Part shown: piece by piece, positions 43,550-52,207 of the stretch
How positions within the stretch are numbered: position 1 is the first letter of the stretch
Layout: each line of letters begins with the position of its first letter
Assembly: GCA_021788095.1 (NCBI GenBank)
Contig: JAJYLB010000015.1
Span: 18,828-82,827 of the forward strand
Origin: Acidobacteriota bacterium
GTDB lineage: Bacteria > Acidobacteriota > Terriglobia > Acidiferrales > UBA7541
Direction of reading: 5' to 3'
Length of the DNA: 64,000 bases
Notes under the pieces: model-generated
Databases searched by the model: none
The model's input: the letters and a program-made list of their open reading frames with translations, nothing else
Told to the model about the DNA's origin: nothing
Program-made: the position numbers and the translations under genes

Positions 43550-44206
43550 ATGGCAATCCCGCGTCTCGTGAGGGCACGACTTCAGTCGCGCCGTGAGTCT
43601 CGCGCTGTCAGGCCGGCTTTGGCCGCTGAGGGCAGGCTCCGCCGGCTGCCCTACAAACTTTGTAGCGGGGCCGGGGCCGGCTGGCGGCCGGCAGCCCTGC
43701 TCTCCGGCGCGCTCGCGTTGGCGCTCGGCGCCGTAGGCTGCGGCTATCACGTCGTCGGCCGCGGAGCGATGCTGCCCAAGACCTGGCACAGCCTTGCGGT
43801 TCCCCTGTTCACCAACCGAACCTTGCACTACCAGTTGGGCCAGCGGTTCACCCAGGCCGTGGTTCGCGAGTTGGAGGCGCGCACCACCTACCGCATCGTG
43901 CCCGATCCGCAACAAGCCGATGCGGTCCTCGACGGTGAACTCAGCTCGATCGAAGCGGTTCCCGTGCTCTTCGATTCCACGACGGGCCGGGCTACCACCA
44001 TGCTGGTCACCGTAACGGCCAAGGTGCGGCTCGAGGATCGGAGGTCGAAGAAAGTCCTCTTCGAAGACGATAACTTCGTTTTGCGCGACGAATACGAACT
44101 CTCGACCGACCCGAAAACCTTCTTCGACGAAGAGGATCCCGCCCTCGGCCGAATGGCTCACGATTTCGCTTCCCGGCTCGTGGCCGACGTCCTGGAGGGT
44201 TTCTGA
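43550..44206 (+). CDS. lptE: LPS assembly lipoprotein LptE-like
   Basis: A lipoprotein of about 218 residues with the LptE pattern: ALALALGAVGCGYHVVGRGA with the lipobox Cys, then LPKTWHSLAVPLFTNRTLHY and GQRFTQAVVRELEARTTYRI, and later VTVTAKVRLEDRRSKKVLFE. LptE plugs the LptD barrel in the outer membrane for lipopolysaccharide export. The start is uncertain: from ATG 43550 the signal peptide has an unusually long n-region, and 43570-43670 looks like dispersed-repeat DNA. The stop overlaps the holA ATG (TGATG). Confidence 0.8.
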   Translation: MAIPRLVRARLQSRRESRAVRPALAAEGRLRRLPYKLCSGAGAGWRPAALLSGALALALGAVGCGYHVVGRGAMLPKTWHSLAVPLFTNRTLHYQLGQRFTQAVVRELEARTTYRIVPDPQQADAVLDGELSSIEAVPVLFDSTTGRATTMLVTVTAKVRLEDRRSKKVLFEDDNFVLRDEYELSTDPKTFFDEEDPALGRMAHDFASRLVADVLEGF

Positions 44207-45243
44207 TGCCGGCGACGGGAGCCGAGAAGTTACTCGAACGCTTGGCACACGGCGAAGCTCCCCCCGTGGTCGCCCTTCTCGGCGACGACCCGTACTGGCG
44301 CGAGTTGTGCCGCAAGAAGCTCGTCGAGGCGCTGGTCCCGGAGGCCGAGCGGAGCTGGGCCCTAACGAGGGTGTCGGCGGGTGAGGAGGATGCCGGCAAG
44401 ATCGTGAGCCGGGCCGCGATGCGGCCGATGCTCGCCCCTAGACAGATACTTTTCGTGGGAGATGTCGAGTCGTGGGAAACGGGTACTGACAAAGAGATGG
44501 AAGATAGCCTTGCGGCGTTGAAGAAGTATTTCGACGATCCCGCGCCATTCACCTGGCTCGTCCTCGAAGCTCCCAAACTCGATCAGCGCACGCGGCTGGC
44601 TCGCCTGGTTGCCGAGCGCGCCTGGGTGGTGGACCTGGATACCGGCGGCGCCGATCCCGCGCGCCTGGCTGGGCGGATGGCGGCGGAGTTGGGAATCAAG
44701 ATGGACGCCGAAGCGACGGCCGCGCTCGTCGAAGCGACGGCCGGCAAGGCCGCGCGCATGGCCATCGAGCTGGAGAAGCTGGCCTGCCACGCCGGCGAGT
44801 CTCGCCGCGTTTTGGCTGCCGATGTCCGCGAATTGGTCGTAGCGGAAAGCGAGACCGAGGTGTGGGAACTCGCCGGAATGCTCGCGGCGGGTGAGCGGCG
44901 CAAAGCGGTGGAAACCGTCGACAATCTGCTGCGGAAGGGAGAGACCGCTCCCAAGCTGATAGGCGCGCTGGCGTGGATGTACCGGAAGCTGGTGGCTGCG
45001 GCGGAACTTCCTCAGGGAGTGTCTTCGTGGCAGGCCGCCAAGCGGCTCGGCATGCGGCCGGAAGCGGCGGGAACGGCAGCCGAACATGCGCACCGATTGT
45101 CGCGCGCCCAGCTCGCAGACGCGCTCGTGGCGCTGGCCGAAGCTGACGATCGGCTGAAGTCGGCCGTCAAGGACGAACGCGGCGTGATGATGTTCCTCAT
45201 GGCGCGTCTGAGCCGCCCCGAGGCGCGGCCCCGCCGCCAGTAA
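44206..45243 (+). CDS. holA: DNA polymerase III delta subunit
   Basis: A 345-residue clamp-loader subunit: PPVVALLGDDPYWRELCRKK, MLAPRQILFVGDVESWETGT, then WLVLEAPKLDQRTRLARLVA and AWVVDLDTGGADPARLAGRM, and the C-terminal helical collar (LIGALAWMYRKLVAAAELPQ). Delta opens the beta sliding clamp. The order lptE-holA-rpsT (the last convergent) is a widely conserved neighbourhood. The ATG overlaps the lptE stop. Confidence 0.9.
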   Translation: MPATGAEKLLERLAHGEAPPVVALLGDDPYWRELCRKKLVEALVPEAERSWALTRVSAGEEDAGKIVSRAAMRPMLAPRQILFVGDVESWETGTDKEMEDSLAALKKYFDDPAPFTWLVLEAPKLDQRTRLARLVAERAWVVDLDTGGADPARLAGRMAAELGIKMDAEATAALVEATAGKAARMAIELEKLACHAGESRRVLAADVRELVVAESETEVWELAGMLAAGERRKAVETVDNLLRKGETAPKLIGALAWMYRKLVAAAELPQGVSSWQAAKRLGMRPEAAGTAAEHAHRLSRAQLADALVALAEADDRLKSAVKDERGVMMFLMARLSRPEARPRRQ

Positions 45244-45337
45244 ATGCCGGTTCGAGGCTCCGCCGAGCGGAAGTAGCCGGCCTCGGCCGTGGGCCGTCGT
45301 TAGGACAAATCATCCGAACGGGCAGCCATTCGGGCAT

Positions 45338-45415
45338 GTTGTAACGCCGCCATCTTGGCGGCCGGCGGCCCTGCCACCGGGGCTGAAGAGCCGGCTGGAA
45401 GCCGGCGTTACAACA
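45338..45415. repeat. Inverted repeat, TTGTAACGCCG family
   Basis: TTGTAACGCCG (45339-45349) and its complement CGGCGTTACAA (45404-45414) bracket about 55 bases that contain further small GC hairpins (GCCGCCATCTTGGCGGC, AGCCGGCTGGAAGCCGGC). It lies in the gap between convergent holA and rpsT and could also serve as a terminator-like structure, though no T-run follows. Confidence 0.55.
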
Positions 45416-45470
45416 AAGGAGCCGGCTGGCGCCGGTAGGGAAGCATCGGTTCGATCAGCAGGATCGGCGC

Positions 45471-45788
45471 TCAGGCGGATTTGGGAGCGGCTGGTGCGGC
45501 TTGGGCTGCGTTCAGCGCCAAGGCCAAGCGGGACTTGTAGCGATTGGCGGTATTTTCGTGCAAGACGCCATCCTGAATGGCGCGGTCGAGCGCGTGATAC
45601 GTTTCGGGCAGGGCCTTCCGGGCATCCTCGAACTTGCCCGCTGCGACGAGGTCGCGCAGCTTTTTCATCGCCGTGCGCACCGTGGTGCGATTGGCGCGGT
45701 TGATGAGCGTGCGCCGCTCGGTCTGGCGAATGTTCTTCAAAACCGACTTCTTCTTTTTCTTCTGCTTGACGGGCGCACCAGCGGGCAT
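45471..45788 (-). CDS. rpsT: 30S ribosomal protein S20
   Basis: A 105-residue protein. The conserved S20 body starts at KQKKKKKSVLKNIRQTERRT and continues LINRANRTTVRTAMKKLRDL, LDRAIQDGVLHENTANRYKS and RLALALN. The short C-terminal Ala/Pro extension (AAQAAPAAPKSA) and the MPAGAPV start are species-specific. ATG 45788 is chosen because GAGGAG lies upstream and the longer frame has no conserved text. It binds 16S rRNA in the small subunit. Confidence 0.93.
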   Translation of the reverse strand: MPAGAPVKQKKKKKSVLKNIRQTERRTLINRANRTTVRTAMKKLRDLVAAGKFEDARKALPETYHALDRAIQDGVLHENTANRYKSRLALALNAAQAAPAAPKSA

Positions 45789-45842
45789 AGTTCCAAAACT
45801 CCTCGGAGAAGTCCGCCGCCAGGAAAGCAGCGGCAACCAAGT

Positions 45843-45871
45843 AGAGTAAGGGACGAAAGCGCCCTTGTCAA
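45843..45871 (-). promoter_or_regulatory. Promoter of rpsT
   Basis: On the minus strand a perfect TTGACA (complement at 45866-45871) and TACTCT (complement at 45843-45848) are 17 bases apart. The rpsT ATG at 45788 lies about 50 bases downstream of the expected start. Confidence 0.6.
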
Positions 45872-45953
45872 TTTCACCCCACGCCTATTTCACCCCACGC
45901 CGGCATCTTGTAGCGCGGGCACTCTTGCCCGCGCTACTGATCAAACCAGCCGC

Positions 45954-46400
45954 CTACCCGGCGCGCGCGAGCCGGCGATACCGATAAGCAAGTGTGAGGA
46001 GAGCGGCGGCGACTAGCGGATATACCGTCTCGAATTGCGCGCCTAGGCCGGGGGCCAAGCCGGGGATATCAAACAATGGGAAACGAACCAGGGCGGCAGC
46101 GATCACCCCGGCAAGCTCCGCGAGCAGGACCCCAATCACGCCGGTCATGCCCCACCGATTTTCCCTCCACAGCAGCACGGCGCAGCCAAGGAGCAGCACG
46201 GAAAAGGTAACGTCGAGTGCCTGCACTACGTAGCCCGAGGACGAGCCGAAGCTGGTGAGACGGGCTAGCTCGGCCGCCAGGAACGGCGGCACGCGTCCCG
46301 GGGGAGGGTGGGAGAGCAGAAGTGGGAGACGGAGGCTGAAATCTATGGTGCCCAGGCCCATTGCGGCTTCGAGGAGCGTAACGGCAGCAAGGAGCCGCAT
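45954..46400 (-). CDS. Small membrane protein, single copy of a repeated four-helix module
   Basis: A 148-residue hydrophobic protein starting at ATG 46400 (MRLLAAVTLLEAAMGLGTID). It has about four membrane helices and the text VLLLGCAVLLWRENRWGMTG, then LLAELAGVIAAALVRFPLFD and FETVYPLVAAALLTLAYRYR. The same pattern (TLLEA, LLWR, AE, FPL, AALLTLA.RYR) occurs twice in the neighbouring upstream protein, so it is a paralogous module. The function is not recognised. It begins three bases after the end of that gene and is probably co-translated. Confidence 0.65.
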   Translation of the reverse strand: MRLLAAVTLLEAAMGLGTIDFSLRLPLLLSHPPPGRVPPFLAAELARLTSFGSSSGYVVQALDVTFSVLLLGCAVLLWRENRWGMTGVIGVLLAELAGVIAAALVRFPLFDIPGLAPGLGAQFETVYPLVAAALLTLAYRYRRLARAG

Positions 46401-46402
46401 CG

Positions 46403-47425
46403 TCACCTCGACTTCCAGGCGGTCAGAGCGGGCCTCCCGTCCGGCGCGCGACCGTCGGCGTCGCTCGCGAGGATCGCGCGATAACGCGCCGCGAGAATGA
46501 TCAAGACCGCCGCGATGAGCGGGAACAGGGTGACGATCTGAACGCCCAGAGCCAGATTCCCCTGTCCCCACGGCGCATAAAACGCCCCAGGTCGCCGCCC
46601 CGGCGGCATCCACCCCGTGCCCATCGGGCCCGGTAGGAAAGGAAACCGCGACAGCGCTGCGATCTCGGCGAGGGCTGTCACCGTGAGGGCCGTCAACCCG
46701 GCGCCGTTCTGCCGCCAGAGCAGCGTCGCGCTCACAACGAGCGCCAGGAATAGGACGGCGTCAACCCAGAGTTCGCTCGCGGTCCTCGCGGGGATCCCGC
46801 CGCGTGAAGCGAAGTGGGACGCCGTCAACGCCCAGGAATAGGCGAGCTGGGCGATGCTGGCCGCGGCCTCGAGGAGGGTGAGCGCCGCGAGCACGCGCAG
46901 AACCAGCCGCAGCTTCCTCCCTATAGGTTGCCGATTCCCGGCCGCGGACGGAACGACGATCGGGGCCGCATGGTTCCGTTTACCGACGGCGTCGAGAGAA
47001 AGAAGCCCGAGAACGGCCCCAACTAAAGGAAAGGCAGTTAAGATCTGAAAGCCCAGTCCAATGTTGCCGATCGCGGCCGCTCCAGCCATGGCTGTCGCGT
47101 TTCGCCCGTTCAGCCCGAAGCCGATCACCACGAAGTAGAGCACCTCAGCGGGTAGTGTGGATAGCAGCAGGTAGATCCCGCTCCTTCTGCGGCGCCACAA
47201 CAGCGCCGCACTCCCCATGAGCGCGCAGCCGAAGGCAACGTTCGCGGCCTCCATTGCGCGCGCGTAGCCCTCGCTGCTTTCGGCGGCACTGCCTGCGAGA
47301 GATGCGGGCCCGAAATGCACCGCAAGAAGCACAAGCCAGCCCAGCCCCGGGAGCGTGGTTACGAGCCCTTCGAGGAAGGTTAGCCAAGTGAGAAAAACCA
47401 CGAGGCCCGGTCGTTTCTCGCTCAC
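46403..47425 (-). CDS. Membrane protein with two tandem copies of a four-helix module
   Basis: A 340-residue protein from GTG 47425 (VSEKRPGLVVFLTWLTFLEG). The first module has AFGCALMGSAALLWRRRRSG and GFQILTAFPLVGAVLGLLSL. The second repeats the pattern as RVLAALTLLEAAASIAQLAY, VVSATLLWRQNGAGLTALTV and GVQIVTLFPLIAAVLIILAA. About eight membrane helices in total. The single-module gene lies directly downstream. I do not recognise a named family. The long frame upstream of 47425 has no ribosome site and shadow-like composition. Confidence 0.65.
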   Translation of the reverse strand: MSEKRPGLVVFLTWLTFLEGLVTTLPGLGWLVLLAVHFGPASLAGSAAESSEGYARAMEAANVAFGCALMGSAALLWRRRRSGIYLLLSTLPAEVLYFVVIGFGLNGRNATAMAGAAAIGNIGLGFQILTAFPLVGAVLGLLSLDAVGKRNHAAPIVVPSAAGNRQPIGRKLRLVLRVLAALTLLEAAASIAQLAYSWALTASHFASRGGIPARTASELWVDAVLFLALVVSATLLWRQNGAGLTALTVTALAEIAALSRFPFLPGPMGTGWMPPGRRPGAFYAPWGQGNLALGVQIVTLFPLIAAVLIILAARYRAILASDADGRAPDGRPALTAWKSR

Positions 47426-47998
47426 CGCCGCGCTCCGGTAGCGCACGCTGGAACGTAAGCCCACGCGGGCAAGGAAATGATCGAGGCGAACCGGACCGCG
47501 TAAGGGGAAAACCACTGCGGGCGCATCGCGAGACGCCTCCAAGGGGAAGCGCTTACTGCGGCGGCGCGGGCGGGATTTTGAGCGATCTCGCGCCGGTCGG
47601 TTACCCAGGGCCGAAAACTGCAACGGCGACTGGCTGCCCGTCTTGTATCACCGGCCCCGTCGCCTGTCAACATAGCCGACGTCATAGCCGACGTCCTGTC
47701 GGCCGGCTCAAGAGGTGGGTGCCCCACCCACCGGTGTCGCGGGTGGGGATTTATATCAACCGAACCCAGGCGCCCCGACGGAAAGCGTCGGGGGAGGCGA
47801 CCGAGACACGGCGCCTGAGCCGCCCCGCGATTTCCGACGGAGTGGGGCCGAGGGGTAATCGGCCGGGTCGGTTGTGGCCTCGGCGGAAAGCGCACAGCCA
47901 GGTCCCGAGCGTTCGGGAGGCTGTGCTACTAAAAAGCTTTGGGGTTTGCACTCGCTTCCCGCTAGAATCGCGGTGCGACGAGAAAGAGGCAAACTGCT
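47426..47998. other. Divergent intergenic region with small palindromes and a -10 site
   Basis: A 573-base gap between the minus-strand membrane gene and the TPM gene. It contains GTGGGTGCCCCACCCACCGG (a hairpin near 47715), GGGGATTTATAT around 47746-47757, and a TAGAAT at 47963-47968 that is 30 bases before the TPM start codon. No supported gene is seen; the open frames in it lack ribosome sites and family text. Confidence 0.45.
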
Positions 47999-48844
47999 GT
48001 GAGCCCGGCTAAGAGCATAGGAAGATTGCTGAGGGCGCGGCTCGGCATGGCCGTGGCGCTATCTCTGGCGCTCGGTGTCGCCGCGCACGCGGAACAGGCC
48101 AGCAAGCTCCAGCCGCAGGGTTACGTCAACGACTTCGCCGGCGTCATCGATCCGGCAACCAAGCAGGAGCTCACCGCGCTCTGCGAAGAGGTGAATCAGA
48201 AGGCAGGCGCCCAACTCGCCGTCGTCACCATCCATACCACCGGCGGCGAGCCAGTCGATGAGTTCTCCATAGACTTGGCTCAGCGCTGGGGAATCGGGAC
48301 GAAAGGGACCGACCGCGGCGCGATGATCCTGCTCGCGGTGAACGACCACCGCTACCGCATCGAAGTGGGCTACGGACTCGAGGGGATTCTGCCAGACGGC
48401 AAGGTGGGCCGGTTCGGCCGCGAAGCGGTTCCCCTGCTCCAATCGGGCAATTACAACGGCGCTTTGCTGCTGATGACGCGGCGCGTGGCCGATACTATCG
48501 CCGCCGCGCGCGGCGTCAAGCTCAGCACCGTGACGCCGCTCCCCGAGACGGGCGGGGGAGGACCGGGCGAGGGAATTCCGCTCGCGCCAATTCTGTTCCT
48601 CCTGTTCTTCTTCGGCATGCCGGCGCTGGGTTGGCTCTTGCCGTTGCTGCTTTCCGGCGCCATGACGAATCCGCGCCAGCGTGGGGCGATGGGGCGAAGG
48701 CCGTGGTTGATGGGCGGTTATTGGCCCGGAACGTGGACGGGCGGCGGGTTCGGCGGCGGGGGAATGGGCTGGGGCGGCGGCGGAGGATTTGGCGGGTTTG
48801 GCGGGGGATCGTTTGGCGGCGGCGGAGCGACCGGCGGTTGGTAG
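47999..48844 (+). CDS. TPM-domain membrane protein (YgcG family)
   Basis: A 281-residue protein from a GTG start. A signal peptide (LGMAVALSLALGVAAHA) leads to a TPM domain at about 38-160: YVNDFAGVIDPATKQELTAL, AQLAVVTIHTTGGEPVDEFS, then LAVNDHRYRIEVGYGLEGIL and PDGKVG. A membrane helix (APILFLLFFFGMPALGWLLP) and a Gly-rich tail (GGGFGGGGMGWGGGGGFGGF) complete it. TPM proteins often occur next to LemA, as here two genes downstream. Their role is in envelope or photosystem maintenance and is not fixed for this group. Confidence 0.85.
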   Translation: MSPAKSIGRLLRARLGMAVALSLALGVAAHAEQASKLQPQGYVNDFAGVIDPATKQELTALCEEVNQKAGAQLAVVTIHTTGGEPVDEFSIDLAQRWGIGTKGTDRGAMILLAVNDHRYRIEVGYGLEGILPDGKVGRFGREAVPLLQSGNYNGALLLMTRRVADTIAAARGVKLSTVTPLPETGGGGPGEGIPLAPILFLLFFFGMPALGWLLPLLLSGAMTNPRQRGAMGRRPWLMGGYWPGTWTGGGFGGGGMGWGGGGGFGGFGGGSFGGGGATGGW

Positions 48845-48854
48845 GGGAGAGATC

Positions 48855-49589
48855 ATGGAGAAACAGTTACAAGAGGTTGTCGAGCGGCTCCGGCAGGCTG
48901 CAGGCTCGAATCTTCGCAGCGTTGTGCTGTACGGCTCCGCCGCGTCGAGCGAGTACCACCCGAAAGTTTCCGATTTTAATGTGCTGGCGGTGCTCGGCGC
49001 GCTAGACGCCGGGGCGCTCGACCGCCTGGCGCCGGTCGCGCGCTGGTGGCAGAAGCAGGGGAATCCGGGTCCGGTGGTGTTCACGGAGGAAGAGCTGCGC
49101 CGGTCGGCAGACATGTTCGCCATCGAGCTGCTGGACATCAAAACCACCGGGCGCGTGCTTTGGGGCGAGGAGGTACTGCGGGCGATTGATGTGCCGATGC
49201 GCTTGCACCGGATTGAAGTCGAGCGCGAGCTGGCGCAGGCCCTGGTTCGCTTGCGGCAACACTACCTCGCCGCCGGGCAATCGCGCCGCGCCGAGCGCAG
49301 GCTGCTGCTGGCCTCGGTGAGCACGTTCACCGTGCTCTTTCGCCATGCCCTGCTCGCGCTGGGCGAGCCGATGGCGCGAGACCGCCGGCAGGCAATCGAC
49401 CGGCTCGCCACGCGAATCGGATTCGATCCGACGCCCTTTCACGCTCTGCTCGACGTTCGGGAGCGGCGGCGCAAGCCCGGGGAGATCGACTGGAGCAGCA
49501 CGTTCACCGGCTATTTGGCGGGCATCGAGCTGGTGGCCAAGGAAGTGGATCGGCAACTCGCGGGTTCGGCGATCGGCGCTGGAGCCTGA
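48855..49589 (+). CDS. Nucleotidyltransferase-domain protein
   Basis: A 244-residue protein starting at ATG 48855. LRSVVLYGSAASSEYHPKVS then DFNVLAVL resembles the Gly-Ser-x(about 10)-Asp-x-Asp loop of Pol-beta-like nucleotidyltransferases, but the second acidic position is Asn (DFN), so activity is doubtful. The rest is helical, with RLRQHYLAAGQSRRAERRLL and similar stretches, resembling a substrate-binding helical bundle. It lies between the TPM and LemA genes with short gaps, a combination also seen elsewhere, and is probably in the same operon. Confidence 0.65.
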   Translation: MEKQLQEVVERLRQAAGSNLRSVVLYGSAASSEYHPKVSDFNVLAVLGALDAGALDRLAPVARWWQKQGNPGPVVFTEEELRRSADMFAIELLDIKTTGRVLWGEEVLRAIDVPMRLHRIEVERELAQALVRLRQHYLAAGQSRRAERRLLLASVSTFTVLFRHALLALGEPMARDRRQAIDRLATRIGFDPTPFHALLDVRERRRKPGEIDWSSTFTGYLAGIELVAKEVDRQLAGSAIGAGA

Positions 49590-49619
49590 GACTCTGCGCG
49601 GAGGATTCGAGGAACGATC

Positions 49620-50222
49620 ATGAATAAAGTGACGATGGGGTGTCTCGGCGTGGTTGCCCTGCTGATCATCGCGTTCCTGGTGGTGGGCGGGATGTACGTC
49701 GGCATGCGCAACTCGATGGTGCGGAAGAACGAGGCGGTGAAGGAGTCGTGGTCGGAAGTCGACGTCCAGATCCAGCGCCGCGCCGACTTGATCCCGAATC
49801 TTGTGGCCACGGTCAAAGGCTACGCTCAGCACGAGCAGGCGGTTTTCGACTATGTGGCCAAAGCGCGCGAGGCCTTGCTCGCCGCTCATTCCCCGACCGA
49901 CCGCATCGCCGCCAACAATCAGCTCGACGGGGCGCTCGGCCGGCTCTTGATGGTGGTCGAGAACTATCCTCAGCTCAAGGCCAACGAGAATTTCCTCGCG
50001 CTGCAGGACGAATTGGCGGGGACGGAGAACCGTATCGCGGTGGCGCGGCGGCGCTACAACATCGCTTTGCGCGATTACGACGCTTACATCGCTCTGTTCC
50101 CTCAGAACCTCGTGGCGGGGTGGTCGGGCTTCCAGCGCAACAACGCCTATTTCGAAGCGGCGCCCGCCTCCCGGCAGGTCCCCAAAGTCAATTTCGGAAA
50201 TCCCGCGCCCGCACAGCCCTAG
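49620..50222 (+). CDS. LemA-family protein
   Basis: A 200-residue protein with an N-terminal membrane helix (VALLIIAFLVVGGMYVGMRN) and the LemA pattern: RNEAVKESWSEVDVQIQRRA-like text (KNEAVKESWSEVDVQIQRRA), DLIPNLVATVKGYAQHEQAV, LLMVVENYPQLKANENFLAL, and ENRIAVARRRYNIALRDYDA. LemA proteins are membrane-anchored helical bundles of uncertain role. An upstream GAGGATTCGAGGAACG contains the ribosome site. It is the last gene of the TPM operon. Confidence 0.9.
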   Translation: MNKVTMGCLGVVALLIIAFLVVGGMYVGMRNSMVRKNEAVKESWSEVDVQIQRRADLIPNLVATVKGYAQHEQAVFDYVAKAREALLAAHSPTDRIAANNQLDGALGRLLMVVENYPQLKANENFLALQDELAGTENRIAVARRRYNIALRDYDAYIALFPQNLVAGWSGFQRNNAYFEAAPASRQVPKVNFGNPAPAQP

Positions 50223-50704
50223 TCGCGTAGCGCCGGCCTCGAAATCCCGGGCGTTGTTTGGGCCCCAACCGCTTCGCGGGATTTGGGCCTGAAGGGGGAT
50301 GAAGGAATCCCGCGCGTTCCTTGGGTGCCCCACCCTTGCGTTTTGGGCAAGGGTGGGAGTTTTGCGCTCGCATGTTCATCCCGCCGGCCCATCCTTCCGG
50401 CAGATCCCGAAGCTTCGGGACGCCGGAAGGATGGGGGCCCCGACCAAGAGAATCGGGGCAGGCACCCGAACGACACACGGGATTCCACGATCCCCTCGAC
50501 CCGCCACGGCGGGCCTTCGCGGGCCATCGGCCCTGGGTGACTAGCAGGAATGCCTGTCCCTCAGGGCCGTTGGCCCGCGAAAGTTCGTCGATGCCACTGG
50601 GTGCCCCAGGCGCCGTGGTTGCGCCTGGGGACCGAGGCTTTCGACCCTGTGCTACGGAGCTTCTTCAGCAGTCTGTCAAATCTTCTGGCTTCCGCGCGCG
50701 CCAG
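50223..50704. other. Intergenic region made of palindromes
   Basis: This 482-base gap between convergent lemA and the SIMPL gene holds several inverted repeats: GGGTGCCCCACCCTTG near 50322, CCCACCCTTGCGTTTTGGGC followed by AAGGGTGGG (50329-50357), and CATCCTTCCGGCAGATCCCG facing CCGGAAGGATGGG (about 50390-50435). Open frames on both strands are shadows of these repeats. No gene is supported. Confidence 0.5.
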
Positions 50705-51487
50705 TTACCGGAAATCGTAAGTGAGAGTAGCGCTCGCGGTGATCACCACCCGGTCGGACCGCGCTGAATAGAAGCGATAGGGCAACCCCTGGAGCGGGTT
50801 GATGGGCACTTGCCCGTACGCGCCAATGATGCTTCCGGCGTAGCCGCCGAGGTACCGCGTAGCGGCGGCGCGAAGGTAGGTAGAGCCGACACCCAACTGC
50901 TTGGCGAGCGCCTGTGCCTTCTGGCGAGCGCCGGCGACCGCTTTCCCGAGCGCTTGGGTTTCGTAGGTGGCGGGATCTTTCACGGTGAAAGCGACCATGG
51001 AGGACGTTGGCTGGGAATAGGAAGTGGAGGGCCCCGCGCCGGCCTTCGCAAGCGCGTCAATTGTGGCGGCGATTTTCTGGTTGAGCTGGTTCGTATCGGC
51101 AAGCGCACTGCCTTCGAAGAAGACGTACACGATCTGCTGGGCCATTACGCCGGTAAAGGCGGGCTGATCGGGCCCGAGATACGTTCCTCCCGCGCGAGAG
51201 AAGATAACAGGTGTCAACTCGAACGATCCCGAACCGTAGCCGAGGCCGGCGAGAGCGGCTTGGACAGCGCTCGCCTTGCGGGCGCACTGGCTGGCTGCGC
51301 CGGCGGCGACAGGCGCCGAGGCTGCGATTTCCATGACGAGAATGCCGAGGTCCGGGCGCGCCGATACTTGGCCGGTATCGCTGGCGCTGATCTCGTTAGC
51401 GGCTGAGTTTTGCGCGCGAACTGGCGGACTTCCGGCCAGGGCAAACGCCAGCGCGGCAAGCACAGGCTTCCAGATTCTGTGCGTCAT
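50705..51487 (-). CDS. SIMPL-domain (DUF541) periplasmic protein
   Basis: A 260-residue protein with AAGGAGAGAGC before the ATG. A signal peptide (MTHRIWKPVLAALAFALAGS to VRAQ) is followed by the SIMPL domain: DTGQVSARPDLGILVMEIAA, RKASAVQAALAGLGYGSGSF, ARQKAQALAKQLGVGSTYLR, and SARSDRVVITASATLTYDFR at the end. SIMPL proteins such as BP26 form channel-like periplasmic oligomers of uncertain role. It is alone on the minus strand. Confidence 0.85.
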   Translation of the reverse strand: MTHRIWKPVLAALAFALAGSPPVRAQNSAANEISASDTGQVSARPDLGILVMEIAASAPVAAGAASQCARKASAVQAALAGLGYGSGSFELTPVIFSRAGGTYLGPDQPAFTGVMAQQIVYVFFEGSALADTNQLNQKIAATIDALAKAGAGPSTSYSQPTSSMVAFTVKDPATYETQALGKAVAGARQKAQALAKQLGVGSTYLRAAATRYLGGYAGSIIGAYGQVPINPLQGLPYRFYSARSDRVVITASATLTYDFR

Positions 51488-51618
51488 AGCTCTCTCCTTC
51501 GCGTGATTTGCCCGCGACCCAATCGGCGCCGCCCTGCCCCGTGGACATGAGCCTACGCCTCACCTGTCGCCTTTGTAAACGGATACCTAAAACGGTGAGG
51601 TGTCGGCTCCCGCTTCCC

Positions 51619-51825
51619 CTAACAGGGCGTTGCAAAAGGCCAAGGTGTCACGTCCGCCGCCGTTCGGCAGGCTCACGGCCCTGACCGGAGTCGAAGGGCG
51701 GCGGACGAAGCATCCCGCCAATTCCGCGGAAAGGGGGTCGGGATCCTTCGCGGAGTCTACCCTGAGTGAAACGAATGGGCTCAGGATGACTGCCCTAGAA
51801 GGGCCTTTTGCAGCAACCTGCTAAG
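51619..51825. mobile_element. Inverted-repeat element family 2, copy B (207 bp)
   Basis: Ends match copy A (39609-39750): CTAACAGGGCGTTGCAAAAG (plus GC) on the left and GCCTTTTGCAGCAACCTGCT (plus AAG) on the right. The inner part differs in length but shares CCAAGGTGTC and GGGATCCTTCGC. No protein is encoded. Confidence 0.7.
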
Positions 51826-51895
51826 CTCGGCAGCCTCACCGCCACGGAACGAGCGCATAATGGGCCCGGGTGATGGTGGGGGAGAGGAGGGTGCC

Positions 51896-52207
51896 ATGCC
51901 GTGGTACGCGTATCTCGCCTATTTTTTCGCCGGCGCATTCCTCGTGAATGCGGTTCCCCACTTTGTCAGCGGCGTATCGGGCCGGGCGTTCCCGACTCCA
52001 TTCGCTTCGCCGCCAGGCCGGGGCCTTTCTTCGCCGCTCCTGAACGTGCTTTGGGGCACGCTGAATCTGATCGTCGGGTACCTGCTGGTGAGCCGCGTCG
52101 GCGAGTTCCACATCCGCCAGATCTCCGACGTGGCGGTTTTGGGAGTTGGGGGATTGGCGATGGCGGTGATGCTGGCGCGCACGTTCCGGCATCTCTACGG
52201 CCAGTAG
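51896..52207 (+). CDS. Small membrane protein
   Basis: A 103-residue protein from ATG 51896 after GAGAGGAGGG. It has three probable membrane helices: PWYAYLAYFFAGAFLVNAVP, LLNVLWGTLNLIVGYLLVSR and ISDVAVLGVGGLAMAVMLAR. A conserved-looking VNAVPHFVSGVSGRAFPTPF loop follows the first helix. The family is not named here. No clear operon partner. Confidence 0.65.
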   Translation: MPWYAYLAYFFAGAFLVNAVPHFVSGVSGRAFPTPFASPPGRGLSSPLLNVLWGTLNLIVGYLLVSRVGEFHIRQISDVAVLGVGGLAMAVMLARTFRHLYGQ

